This document shows, piece by piece, positions 1-8,020 of a DNA stretch of 64,000 nucleotides (positions are counted from its first letter, which is position 1; every line of letters starts with the position of its first letter). The notes under the pieces are model-generated. The model was not told where the DNA came from. It was given only the letters and a program-made list of their open reading frames with translations, and made no database searches. The position numbers were made by a program, and so were the translations under genes. This DNA comes from an uncultured Pirellulaceae bacterium (GTDB lineage Bacteria > Planctomycetota > Planctomycetia > Pirellulales > Pirellulaceae): the NCBI GenBank assembly GCA_905480235.1, contig CAJQPP010000030.1, forward strand, positions 1 through 64,000. The letters run 5' to 3'.

Positions 1-230
1 CTCACACCGTAGATCCGGATATCTTCCTGCTTGGCGGGGCCATGAATTTTGGGGGTCCTAACTCGCCTGTGGGGCAACGTTTTCTAGATACAATTGAACA
101 AGCAGTTCGTCGCACTGTTTTCGATCGCATTGCCGACAACCTAAAGATTGAATTCGCCTCGCTGGGCGGATCCGCCGGCTGGATCGGCGCTGCGGGCTTG
201 GCCAAACGCCTTTATGATCAACAACCATGA
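1..230 (+). CDS. ROK-family sugar kinase/regulator, C-terminal end (partial)
   Basis: The reading frame is open from the left edge (codons in phase from base 3) to the TGA at 228-230, so only the last ~75 residues are present. The segment beginning DIFLLGGAMNFGG matches the conserved strand-glycine turn of the second half of ROK proteins (glucokinases, NagC-like repressors), and it ends in a typical C-terminal helix (GAAGLAKRLYDQ). The N-terminal ATP-binding and zinc-binding motifs lie outside the window, so kinase versus repressor cannot be decided. The stop overlaps the lepA start (ATGA), implying translational coupling. Confidence 0.6.
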   Translation, partial: HTVDPDIFLLGGAMNFGGPNSPVGQRFLDTIEQAVRRTVFDRIADNLKIEFASLGGSAGWIGAAGLAKRLYDQQP

Positions 231-2080
231 ACGAAATTCGTACCCGAAAAGTCACGCAGGGAAAGATTCTTCCTGCCAGCCAGATCCGCAACTTTTGCAT
301 CATCGCTCACATCGATCATGGCAAGAGCACACTGGCGGATCGTCTTTTAGAACACACAGGCACCGTTGCTAAACGGCAAATGCAAGAGCAGTTGCTAGAC
401 GATATGGAACTGGAACGCCAACGTGGAATTACGATCAAAGCACGTGCCGTGACCATGCAGGCACAAATCGAAGGGCAAACCTACGAACTAAATTTGATCG
501 ACACGCCGGGTCATGTCGATTTCCATTACGAAGTTTCCCGCAGCCTCGCATGCTGCGAAGGCGCCCTTTTATTGGTAGATGCTTTTCAAGGTGTCGAAGC
601 TCAAACCGTGGCCAACGCCTACGCTGCACTCGAGCACGACCTGCATATTATTCCGGTCATTAACAAGATCGATTTGGTAAATCAACGGGCCGACGAAGTC
701 GCCCAAGAGATGGAACAGGTGCTTGGCCTCGCGGCCGATTCCTGCATCCGGGTTAGCGCCAAGGCAGGTATTGGCATCGACGACCTCCTGAAAGCCATTA
801 CCACACAATTCCCTGCCCCCGCCGCCGATCGCACCTCGCCCCTACAGGCGATGGTATTCGACTCGCACTACGACGAATACCGAGGTGCCATCACCTACTG
901 CCGTCTGCTCAACGGAAGTGTCAAAAAGGGAGACAAAATCAAATTCTTGCGATCGAACCATACCCACGAAGTGCAGGAACTGGGACATTTCGAACCCAAA
1001 CAGACCGCTTGCGAAACGCTGCAGGGTGGGCAGGTGGGTTACCTGATTTGCAATATTAAATCACTCGATGCCGCGCATATCGGTGACACTATTAGCACCG
1101 TTAATAATCCGGCGGAACCTGTCGCTGGGTACGATCAACCGAAACGCATGGTTTATTGTGGTTTGTATCCTTCGGACGGACAGGACTTTTCTGAACTTCG
1201 AGATGCACTCAATAAACTGGCCATCAATGACCCCAGTTTTGAATTCGAACCCGAATCGTCAGATGCGCTTGGATTTGGATTTCGCTGTGGATTTCTTGGA
1301 CTGTTGCATATGGAAATCATCCAGCAACGACTTGAGGGCGAAGCAGATATCGATCTAATCCAAACCGCGCCTAACGTTAGCTATGAAATCAAACGACGTG
1401 ACGGCAGTGTGATAGAGGTTCACAAACCCCAAGAGGTCCCTGACTCAGGTGATATTGAGGAATTTCGGCAACCGATCGTTCGCGTTAACTTGATTCAACC
1501 GGAATCTTACGTCGGTTCGGTGATGAAACTTTGTCAGGAACGGCGGGGTATTCAGCAAAGCACCGAGTACGTTAGCGCTACCAGAATCATGCTGACCTAC
1601 GACCTTCCATTGGCTGAGGTTATCTACGATCTGCACGATAAAATCAAAAGCGCCACGCGCGGATATGGCACGATGGATTACGAATTCCAGGGATTCGAAC
1701 AAGCCGATTTGGTACGCGTGGATATGATCGTGAACAACAATCGCATCGACGCCCTCAGCATCATTTGTCACCGCTCCGACGCCGAACGAAGGGGCAGAGC
1801 GGTTGCTAAAAAACTCAAGGAAGAAATCAGCCGCCACATGTTTGAAATCGCCGTTCAAGCCACGATCGGCAATCGGGTGGTTGCCCGGGAGACGGTCAAA
1901 GCCATGCGGAAAAATGTGACCGCCAAATGTTACGGCGGTGATATCTCGCGAAAGAAAAAGCTGTGGGCTAAACAGCGTGAGGGCAAAAAACGGATGAAAT
2001 CCGTGGGTAGCGTCGACATCCCGCAAAAAGCGTTTATGGCAGTGCTGCACAAAGGCGACGAGAAAAAATCGTCAAACTGA
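227..2080 (+). CDS. lepA: Elongation factor 4 (LepA), back-translocating GTPase
   Basis: A 617-residue translational GTPase that acts on the ribosome under stress and remodels stalled elongation or initiation complexes. Visible motifs: P-loop AHIDHGKST (27-35), switch II DTPGH (92-96), NKID (146-149), and the LepA-specific C-terminal Lys-rich domain (GGDISRKKKLWAKQREGKKR) that replaces EF-G domain IV. Length fits the family (about 600 aa). The start overlaps the upstream stop by one base (ATGA). It gives an N-terminus about 15 residues longer than that of E. coli, so a slightly later start is possible, but no ATG lies between this start and the P-loop. Housekeeping gene; nothing unusual. Confidence 0.97.
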   Translation: MNEIRTRKVTQGKILPASQIRNFCIIAHIDHGKSTLADRLLEHTGTVAKRQMQEQLLDDMELERQRGITIKARAVTMQAQIEGQTYELNLIDTPGHVDFHYEVSRSLACCEGALLLVDAFQGVEAQTVANAYAALEHDLHIIPVINKIDLVNQRADEVAQEMEQVLGLAADSCIRVSAKAGIGIDDLLKAITTQFPAPAADRTSPLQAMVFDSHYDEYRGAITYCRLLNGSVKKGDKIKFLRSNHTHEVQELGHFEPKQTACETLQGGQVGYLICNIKSLDAAHIGDTISTVNNPAEPVAGYDQPKRMVYCGLYPSDGQDFSELRDALNKLAINDPSFEFEPESSDALGFGFRCGFLGLLHMEIIQQRLEGEADIDLIQTAPNVSYEIKRRDGSVIEVHKPQEVPDSGDIEEFRQPIVRVNLIQPESYVGSVMKLCQERRGIQQSTEYVSATRIMLTYDLPLAEVIYDLHDKIKSATRGYGTMDYEFQGFEQADLVRVDMIVNNNRIDALSIICHRSDAERRGRAVAKKLKEEISRHMFEIAVQATIGNRVVARETVKAMRKNVTAKCYGGDISRKKKLWAKQREGKKRMKSVGSVDIPQKAFMAVLHKGDEKKSSN

Positions 2081-2352
2081 CACCCAACCGCGTCAGAACT
2101 GCAAATTTGTCATGAAAGCGGAGCCCATGTATCCGCTACGACTTGAGAATTCCTAAAATCCTCACGATTTTTCCCTGCCTCCCCGTTCGGCATCCAAATT
2201 GCATTTGCTTAAGCTGAACAGTGGATAAAACTTGTTTTGTCAGTTCAACTTACTGCCTCTCAGGTCATGTAACGCAGACTTGTTCGGCCACCAGCAACCT
2301 GTTGGGGGATCGGCTCAGCGGAAAATATGGGCGTTATAAAAATATTGACGTT

Positions 2353-2745
2353 ATGAAAAATTGTCCCACTTTATTGATAACCGACGATGATCATGCCCTG
2401 CGTGAATCACTCGGTTCGCTGTTCCAAGCAAGTGGATTCAAGACCTTAATGGCTGCCGACGGACGCGAAGCTTGCGAAGTCGTGGATTGCGAAGACGTTC
2501 ATCTGGTGCTGATCGACTACCACATGCCATTCATGAGCGGCTTGGAAGCGTTAAGGACCATAAAAAATCGCAAGCGTTTGATTCCCGTCATCTTGATGTC
2601 TGCTCAACTGGACGACCAAATGTCCGCTGAAGCACTGGCAGCCGACGCCTGGTCGGTTCATCCCAAACCACTTGATATATCCCGAATTCGCGGCGATGTT
2701 TCATCGGCTCTGCAGACGATTTACAACTGGTCAATAGATTGCTAG
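2353..2745 (+). CDS. Stand-alone receiver-domain response regulator (CheY-like)
   Basis: 130-residue single receiver domain with no output domain. Acidic pocket D11-D13, phospho-acceptor D55 (LVLIDYHMP), conserved hydroxyl S83 (VILMSAQ) and K105-P106 (HPKP) are all present, so it should be phosphorylated by a histidine kinase. The frame is open back to a GTG at 2221, but that extension (44 residues) has no domain character, so the ATG at 2353, directly before the first receiver strand, is preferred. No partner kinase is adjacent. The ~270 bases between lepA and this start contain no other gene. Confidence 0.85.
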   Translation: MKNCPTLLITDDDHALRESLGSLFQASGFKTLMAADGREACEVVDCEDVHLVLIDYHMPFMSGLEALRTIKNRKRLIPVILMSAQLDDQMSAEALAADAWSVHPKPLDISRIRGDVSSALQTIYNWSIDC

Positions 2746-2798
2746 ATCGAATTCGCCTAGAATTCAGACTTTCAACATAGCTGTTTGAGGGTCACCCC

Positions 2799-4025
2799 AT
2801 GATTTCGCTGCGACTGGTACGTCCGGCAATCCTTGCCTTTGTAACGATAAGTGTAGCGGCACTTTTAAATGTCGCCCCAGCGACCGCTTTATTGGGTGGA
2901 TTGCCGTATCAAGAAGGCCAGATTAACGCCCAAGAAAACGTGGCAAAGATTGTCAAAACGCTGACCACCACTCGGGATAAGTACGCCAAGGCGGACGCTG
3001 CTGCAAAACTGGCAAAATACCCCGATCAGTATGAACAATACGTCGATGCATTGGCCCCATTGCTCGTCGACCGGGATCGCGTTCTCAATGATATCGCAAG
3101 AAGGATTTTCCAACGACTTGGCAAAAAAAGCGTGGCCGCGTTGAATCCCGATTTTGCCGGTGATCCTGAAAAAACTCGCTTGGTTTGCAGCGCCATTCAT
3201 GCCGTCGGAGATGGGTGCGAGGAGTACGTTCCCGACCTTTTAAAAATTCTCAAAGATTCGGACGACCGATTCCTGCGAGTCGCAGCGACCTACGCGCTAA
3301 CCGGGTTTTCGAAAGGCAATCCAGCAGCTATCGATTTAATCCTGCCCGACTTGGATAACCGCGACATGAATGTCACCTTGTTCGCTATGAGGTTGATCAT
3401 CAAGACCGGCCCCAACGCCAAACAGGCAGCACCCAAGTTGATCGATATGTATGAAAATGGGATTACTTCGCAACGAGGCTACGCCGTCTGGGCTCTAGCG
3501 GCCGTCTCACCGGTTGAAAATTTTGATACCGTCGCCGCGGCGGAAAAAATGTTGAATCGGTTTACTGTATCTGAAAGAGAGCGTGGTTTAATCGCAGCCG
3601 GTTTACTCGGCGAGGCCGCCAAACCTGCCATCGAAAAGGTCAAGGAGATGATGGCGGCTAATAACACCAACATTGAGGGGCATGCTGCCGTTACTTACTG
3701 GCAAGTTACGGGCGATGCCGAACCGGCAATCCAACGCTTGATGGAGTTAACCGAGAGTGATCTCTTTTACGAAATCAACGGGTTGAAACTAATCGCCCAA
3801 ATGGGACCCGCCGCCGAACCGGCGATGGAGTTGCTATTGAAAAAATCCAAGTCCGCCGACTCTTCCACTCAGCTTTTAGCACTCGACGCCATCAAAGCCA
3901 TTGGACCGGCCGCAGCCAAGCACCGTGAAGCCATTGAAAAACTTAGAGACTCCACTCGTGACAACTTGGTCCAATTGGTTGCCACGGAGGTATTGGAATC
4001 TCTCAAAATACCCGACTCGCAATGA
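2799..4025 (+). CDS. Secreted HEAT-repeat protein
   Basis: 408 residues with an N-terminal signal peptide: positive start MISLRLVRP, hydrophobic stretch to about residue 30, Ala-rich cleavage region APATA. The mature part is a series of helical repeats of about 30-40 residues (for example YVPDLLKILKDSDDRFLRVA and LDNRDMNVTLFAMRLI) typical of HEAT/PBS-lyase-type repeats, a protein-binding scaffold. GAGGG about 10 bases upstream of ATG serves as ribosome-binding site. No catalytic residues are recognised. Likely periplasmic; partner unknown. Secreted HEAT proteins are numerous in planctomycetes. Confidence 0.75.
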   Translation: MISLRLVRPAILAFVTISVAALLNVAPATALLGGLPYQEGQINAQENVAKIVKTLTTTRDKYAKADAAAKLAKYPDQYEQYVDALAPLLVDRDRVLNDIARRIFQRLGKKSVAALNPDFAGDPEKTRLVCSAIHAVGDGCEEYVPDLLKILKDSDDRFLRVAATYALTGFSKGNPAAIDLILPDLDNRDMNVTLFAMRLIIKTGPNAKQAAPKLIDMYENGITSQRGYAVWALAAVSPVENFDTVAAAEKMLNRFTVSERERGLIAAGLLGEAAKPAIEKVKEMMAANNTNIEGHAAVTYWQVTGDAEPAIQRLMELTESDLFYEINGLKLIAQMGPAAEPAMELLLKKSKSADSSTQLLALDAIKAIGPAAAKHREAIEKLRDSTRDNLVQLVATEVLESLKIPDSQ

Positions 4026-4106
4026 TCGATGCGTTTCCGCTGCCACGATAGGGCCTTTATTAAATCCAAACCCGCCAAGCCGTGGGTTGGCAATCTCTGA
4101 ACCCGA

Positions 4107-4493
4107 TCAGCCGCGATTGATAAATTTGAAGATAACAAACGCGATGTAGCAAGCGACCCAAGCTTGGACAAACAAACTGAGTAAGTTTCGATCGCCCCGG
4201 TATTGGACCAAATGAAAATAAATCGGGGTGGCCTTGATTTGTAATTCCCTTACTTGGCTCGTCGGATCTTCAAATTTCGTCGTTCTTTTTTTCGTTGCTG
4301 GATTGGATTGATCCGAGGTTTGCGGGCCGCCGTACATGTTGGGGGCATTCCATCGAGCCCGCCGCACGAGCTCATAATCAGTACTCCCGAAAGCGGTATA
4401 AACCTTATAGTTCGGGAAGGAGAACGCCAAGGCAATCAAGCCGAGCGTGACTAGAAATCCGATGAGCATTTGCAATATGTCTTTGGTTACCAT
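4107..4493 (-). CDS. Small two-TM membrane protein, unknown function
   Basis: About 128 residues starting MVTKDILQMLIGFLVTLG. One TM helix near the N-terminus (LIGFLVTLGLIALAFSF) and one near the C-terminus (FVQAWVACYIAFVIFKF), with a charged, probably extracytoplasmic loop of about 70 residues between them. An upstream in-frame ATG at 4526 would add 11 residues. The ATG at 4493 is preferred because it has a GGTGAG ribosome-binding site 8-9 bases upstream and puts the TM helix at the terminus. Convergent with the HEAT gene. I do not recognise the family. Confidence 0.55.
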   Translation of the reverse strand: MVTKDILQMLIGFLVTLGLIALAFSFPNYKVYTAFGSTDYELVRRARWNAPNMYGGPQTSDQSNPATKKRTTKFEDPTSQVRELQIKATPIYFHLVQYRGDRNLLSLFVQAWVACYIAFVIFKFINRG

Positions 4494-4752
4494 CGTCAAC
4501 TCACCGTTTCGAGAAGCGGACTTCAATAATCAACTGGTTCCAGAGAACCAATGGCTTGCGAAAATCACGGACACGATTAGATATCAATTATAGCGGACAT
4601 GCGCCTCAATTGCTGTTCAATCCCAAACCCGCTCAACGCCGCCTGTCGCAAGGTCGCCAGATTCATTCACCTGACAGTCGCATCCCAACACCGCCACGAC
4701 CTTTACTCTCTTGCCAAAACTCCGCAATAGAATCTTCAATCGAGCGATCTCA

Positions 4753-5351
4753 CCAGGCGAGATCGACCAGTGAGCTTGCGGCAAAAGCACCGTGCGGCGC
4801 CGATCCCAATGGCAGGGCCGTTTCGTCAACCTTGAATTTGGAATGCTGCAGCGAGTAGGTAGAGCCCAGTGATTCGTTGCGAATCTCCAATCCCACGAAA
4901 CAACCGGGGACCTCTTCTGCATAGAAGAAAAAATCCTCACCACCTATCACGGGAGCTGATTCAACACGAATTGCTCACCAAATTCACTGTCCCAAATTTC
5001 CCGGGTCACTTGCCATAGCTAGTCAGCGTTAACGATGGCTGGGCAATCTTCCCCAACGCACCGGACCTGCCTGGCAATGGTGGGCGGCGGCGATCGCTTT
5101 GACCAACTCGGAGAGGCGAATTTTTGCCTGCCCAATCTGTTGAATGGAAAGCGCCCGCATCGCACCTCGCATTTCCACCTGCTCCGAAATCACATTAAAC
5201 GCTTCGCCGCCCTGAGGCGACGGGTATCAAACTCCTCGTACATCAACTCAGGATGCTGGTGAATTCTTTGCCGCATCTCCACAATCCAAGGCATGACTTC
5301 TTTCGCCAAAGGCAGCCACTGCCCAACCGGCGATGCGTTCGATTGAATCAT
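4753..5351 (-). pseudogene. Decayed M20D amidohydrolase with internal deletion and frameshifts
   Basis: Reading the minus strand from the ATG at 5351 gives an M20-type N-terminus (MRQRIHQHPELMYEEFDTR), stopped at 5190. A second frame (5211-5029) holds dimerisation-domain text (FNVISEQVEMRGAMRALS, then AIAAAHHCQ). Another short frame gives VTREIWDSEFGEQFV, and the last piece (4950-4753) has the C-terminal motif GGEDFFFYAEEVPG. The metal-binding HACGHD region and about 200 residues of the catalytic domain are missing between the first two pieces. At least three frame changes and one large deletion make it non-functional. An intact paralogue lies at 5926-7155 on the same strand. Confidence 0.8.
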
Positions 5352-5401
5352 CAGTTTTCTAATCCAGCAATAGATGCAACAAAATGTTGCAGAACGGGCA
5401 A

Positions 5402-5428
5402 TAAAAAAGCCCGCTAAACAAGCGGGCT
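5402..5428 (-). terminator. Rho-independent terminator of rpmE2
   Basis: On the minus strand, stem AGCCCGCT / AGCGGGCT (8 bp) with a 5-base loop is followed by a run of T's (seen as AAAAAA on the plus strand at 5403-5408). It lies about 25 bases downstream of the rpmE2 stop codon and isolates rpmE2 from the decayed gene beyond. Confidence 0.9.
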
Positions 5429-5452
5429 GATGTCTCGGTTTTCGGAAAGAAA

Positions 5453-5764
5453 TTACTCGGCGGCTTCCGTAGGTGTTTCTTCCGTCGTTTCGGCTGCCTT
5501 TTTCTTGGCCTTGCCATATTTTCCGGCAAACTTTTGGCGGAACTTTTCTACGCGGCCCAGGGTATCAACGAACTGCTGTTTGCCGGTGTAGAAAGGATGC
5601 GACGCACTGGAGATGTCAACGTAGATGACGGGATACTCTTTGCCGTCTTCCCATTTATCCATTTCGTCAGTGGTGCGGATGGTTGAGCGGGTCAGGACTG
5701 CGAAGTTCGCCGATTTGTCCTTAAAAATGACCTGCTTATATTCGGGGTGGATGTCTGATTTCAT
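5453..5764 (-). CDS. rpmE2: 50S ribosomal protein bL31, type B
   Basis: 103 residues. The N-terminus [18 protein letters not shown] and the [12 protein letters not shown] and GRVEKF motifs are those of type B bL31, the zinc-independent paralogue: the Cys residues of zinc-type L31 are absent. The C-terminus has an added Lys/Glu/Thr-rich tail ([19 protein letters not shown]), a common low-complexity extension. Single-gene unit ending in a strong terminator. In many bacteria type B L31 is induced under zinc limitation; no Zur box was identified here. Confidence 0.93.
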   Translation of the reverse strand: MKSDIHPEYKQVIFKDKSANFAVLTRSTIRTTDEMDKWEDGKEYPVIYVDISSASHPFYTGKQQFVDTLGRVEKFRQKFAGKYGKAKKKAAETTEETPTEAAE

Positions 5765-5925
5765 CTTTTTTTCATTTCTTTCTGCGGTAGATCGAAGATA
5801 GATCTCCTAATTTCAATCTCGTATTCTAGCGACCGACTCTCGGCTCACCAAGGGCCATTTTATCCCAGAACACCCCAGTTGGCCCGAAAAAACCAGTCTC
5901 CGCTGCCGACCCCAAAGCAGGCAAA

Positions 5926-7155
5926 TTACGGGCTGGCCGCCGCCCATTTCAAGATACTGCGAGTAAACAGGGCTACCGCCACGCGAATCACGTCCTCGTC
6001 GACGTCAAAATGTGGTGAATGGAGGTGCGCTCGACCGTAATCTCCGCCGGACGAACCGACCCGCAGCAACGACCCCGGGACCCGTTGCTGATAGAAAGAA
6101 AAATCCTCGCCACCCAGACTCGGTTCGACCTCTGTTATCGAATCGGGCTTGAGAAATGACTCGGCAGCGGCTCTTAGCAACTGATTCGTATGCGGATCAT
6201 TAATTACGGAGGGGCTATGATCCCCTGGCTCAATCGAAACCTGCACTCCCGTCACCTGGCCCGTCGCCTCTCCTATTTGCTTGAGGTGCCGCAAAATCTG
6301 CTGCCTCGCAGCTTCGTCAAAAGTCCGCAGGGTGCCGCGGAGAGTCACATCCGACGGGATGACATTCGGGTATTGCCCACCCGCGATATGACAGAACGTG
6401 AGCACCTCCGGCACACGGGAATCAGTAATTCGAGGCACCGATGAGTATGCAGTATTAATAAATTGAGCAGCCGCAAACAGCGGGTCGGCGGTTTCATGCG
6501 GCCGGGCGCTGTGCCCACCCTCTCCATGAAAACACACTCGTATTACCTCGCTGCACGCCGTTTGCACCCCATCGCGGAATCCCACGCAGCCCACTTCTCG
6601 TGAGGCGTCCACGTGCATTGCCATGATCGATTCAACACCATCGAGCGCCCCCAACGCAATCATCTCAGACGCACCTTGGGCAACCTCTTCGGCCGGCTGA
6701 AAAAGCACTCTCAAGTTTACGGGAAAGGTCGGCAGTCCACGGCGGAGTAATTGCTGGACGGTATCGCACACGCCAAGCGCGACAGTGGTGTGCACATCAT
6801 GGCCACAGGCATGCATAACACCCGGCACGCGACTGCAGAATTCCCTGCCAGTCTCCTCTTCCACTGGAATAGCATCGATGTCTCCTCGATAGGCAATCAG
6901 TCGCCCATTCGCACCAGCACTCGAGAGGTTGACGAAGCCTCCCATACCACGCGGACCGGGCTCCATCGTCAGTCCCAGATTTTCGAGCTGTTGTTTTATA
7001 TAGACGGTGGTGGCGGTCTCCTGCCAAGACAATTCTGGATTGGCATGCAGATGTCGGCGACACGCAACCCAAACATCAAAACGAGAATTGATATATTCAT
7101 CAACTTCGCGGAATAACTGTCTTTGATTCTCGGTGTTAGATGGTCCCACGGGCAA
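5926..7155 (-). CDS. M20D-family amidohydrolase (IAA-amino acid/N-acyl amino acid hydrolase type)
   Basis: 409 residues, usual length for this family of cytoplasmic dinuclear metal hydrolases of N-acyl amino acids. Visible: CRRHLHANPELSWQE near residue 33, metal-ligand motif HACGHDVHT (115-123), catalytic FQPAEE, and a C-terminal GGEDFSFYQQRVPG with the LHSPHFDVDE end block. The central dimerisation domain includes GGHSARPH. The first ATG fits a cytoplasmic protein without a signal peptide. Substrate cannot be told from sequence. The decayed paralogue at 4753-5351 points to an ancestral duplication or to acquisition of a second copy. Confidence 0.9.
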   Translation of the reverse strand: MPVGPSNTENQRQLFREVDEYINSRFDVWVACRRHLHANPELSWQETATTVYIKQQLENLGLTMEPGPRGMGGFVNLSSAGANGRLIAYRGDIDAIPVEEETGREFCSRVPGVMHACGHDVHTTVALGVCDTVQQLLRRGLPTFPVNLRVLFQPAEEVAQGASEMIALGALDGVESIMAMHVDASREVGCVGFRDGVQTACSEVIRVCFHGEGGHSARPHETADPLFAAAQFINTAYSSVPRITDSRVPEVLTFCHIAGGQYPNVIPSDVTLRGTLRTFDEAARQQILRHLKQIGEATGQVTGVQVSIEPGDHSPSVINDPHTNQLLRAAAESFLKPDSITEVEPSLGGEDFSFYQQRVPGSLLRVGSSGGDYGRAHLHSPHFDVDEDVIRVAVALFTRSILKWAAASP

Positions 7156-7333
7156 ATCTTATCCACTTCTTCAAGTTAAAATCGTGCTGAAAACTTCCAT
7201 CCCAAACAGCGTATAACCACGCCGGTTTCACTCATTTATGGCGGTAGCCCTTGCCTGTCGTCAATAGTTGTTAAGATGAGAGAGTCCTTACCATCTCATC
7301 TCCCAATATCTTACCATTTATTTTGTAACACCC

Positions 7334-7885
7334 ATGGATACCTTGCAGGGACACCTGCTGATTGCCGAACCTCGCTTGCCAGACCCCAATTTCTTTCACA
7401 CGGTGGTCTTGTTGATCGAACATACAGTGAATGGTGCAACCGGACTGATCCTAAACCGGCCCGGAAATGTACAACTGTCAGAATTTTGGCAGGAGGTTTC
7501 CGATTCGCCATTGGAACGCGATGAGACCATTTTTATTGGCGGACCTGTATCAGGACCGCTCACTATCTTACATGACCAATCCGAATGGGGTGAGCAATCC
7601 GTGATGGATGGACTGCACCTCTCGATGAACCGCGAAAATCTTCAGGCTCTTTTAACTGAAGAAGATATTCAAATGCGGGTTTTCAGTGGTTATTCTGGAT
7701 GGGGGCCCGGTCAACTGGAACGAGAGATGCATGTAGGAGGTTGGCTTACGTGGCCTGCCAAACCAGAACATATTTTCCTCGATCCTGAAAAACTGTACAA
7801 AACCGTTTGTGACGCCATCGGTCAGGATCTCTTGTTTGGCCAAACAAAACCCAAACACCGTCCCACGGACCCGACCCTTAACTGA
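7334..7885 (+). CDS. YqgE/AlgH family protein (DUF179)
   Basis: 183 residues beginning MDTLQGHLLIAEPRLPDPNF, with the family hallmarks FFHTVVLLIEH, GATGLILNRP, FIGGPV and the FSGYSGWGPGQLE block. A conserved bacterial protein of unresolved biochemical role; in pseudomonads AlgH is linked to alginate regulation. It starts a plus-strand block after the divergent amidohydrolase; the 178-base gap probably carries promoters for both. No odd features. Confidence 0.92.
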   Translation: MDTLQGHLLIAEPRLPDPNFFHTVVLLIEHTVNGATGLILNRPGNVQLSEFWQEVSDSPLERDETIFIGGPVSGPLTILHDQSEWGEQSVMDGLHLSMNRENLQALLTEEDIQMRVFSGYSGWGPGQLEREMHVGGWLTWPAKPEHIFLDPEKLYKTVCDAIGQDLLFGQTKPKHRPTDPTLN

Positions 7886-8020
7886 GAGTCCCCCGAAACG
7901 ATATTACAAGATTATTGTCACATCAGAAAAAAGAACTTCCATTTTGCATTTCGGCCTAGGCCGATAAACTAAACGGCAGCTCCCCCCTCCGACCACTTTT
8001 CAAAAAACTAAAAGCATTTC

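Noticed and set aside
1445-2050. 201-residue minus-strand frame inside lepA
   Set aside because: Lies wholly within a conserved gene and has no recognisable motif.
2221-2352. 44-residue N-terminal extension of the receiver protein from a GTG
   Set aside because: No domain character; the ATG at 2353 directly precedes the receiver fold.
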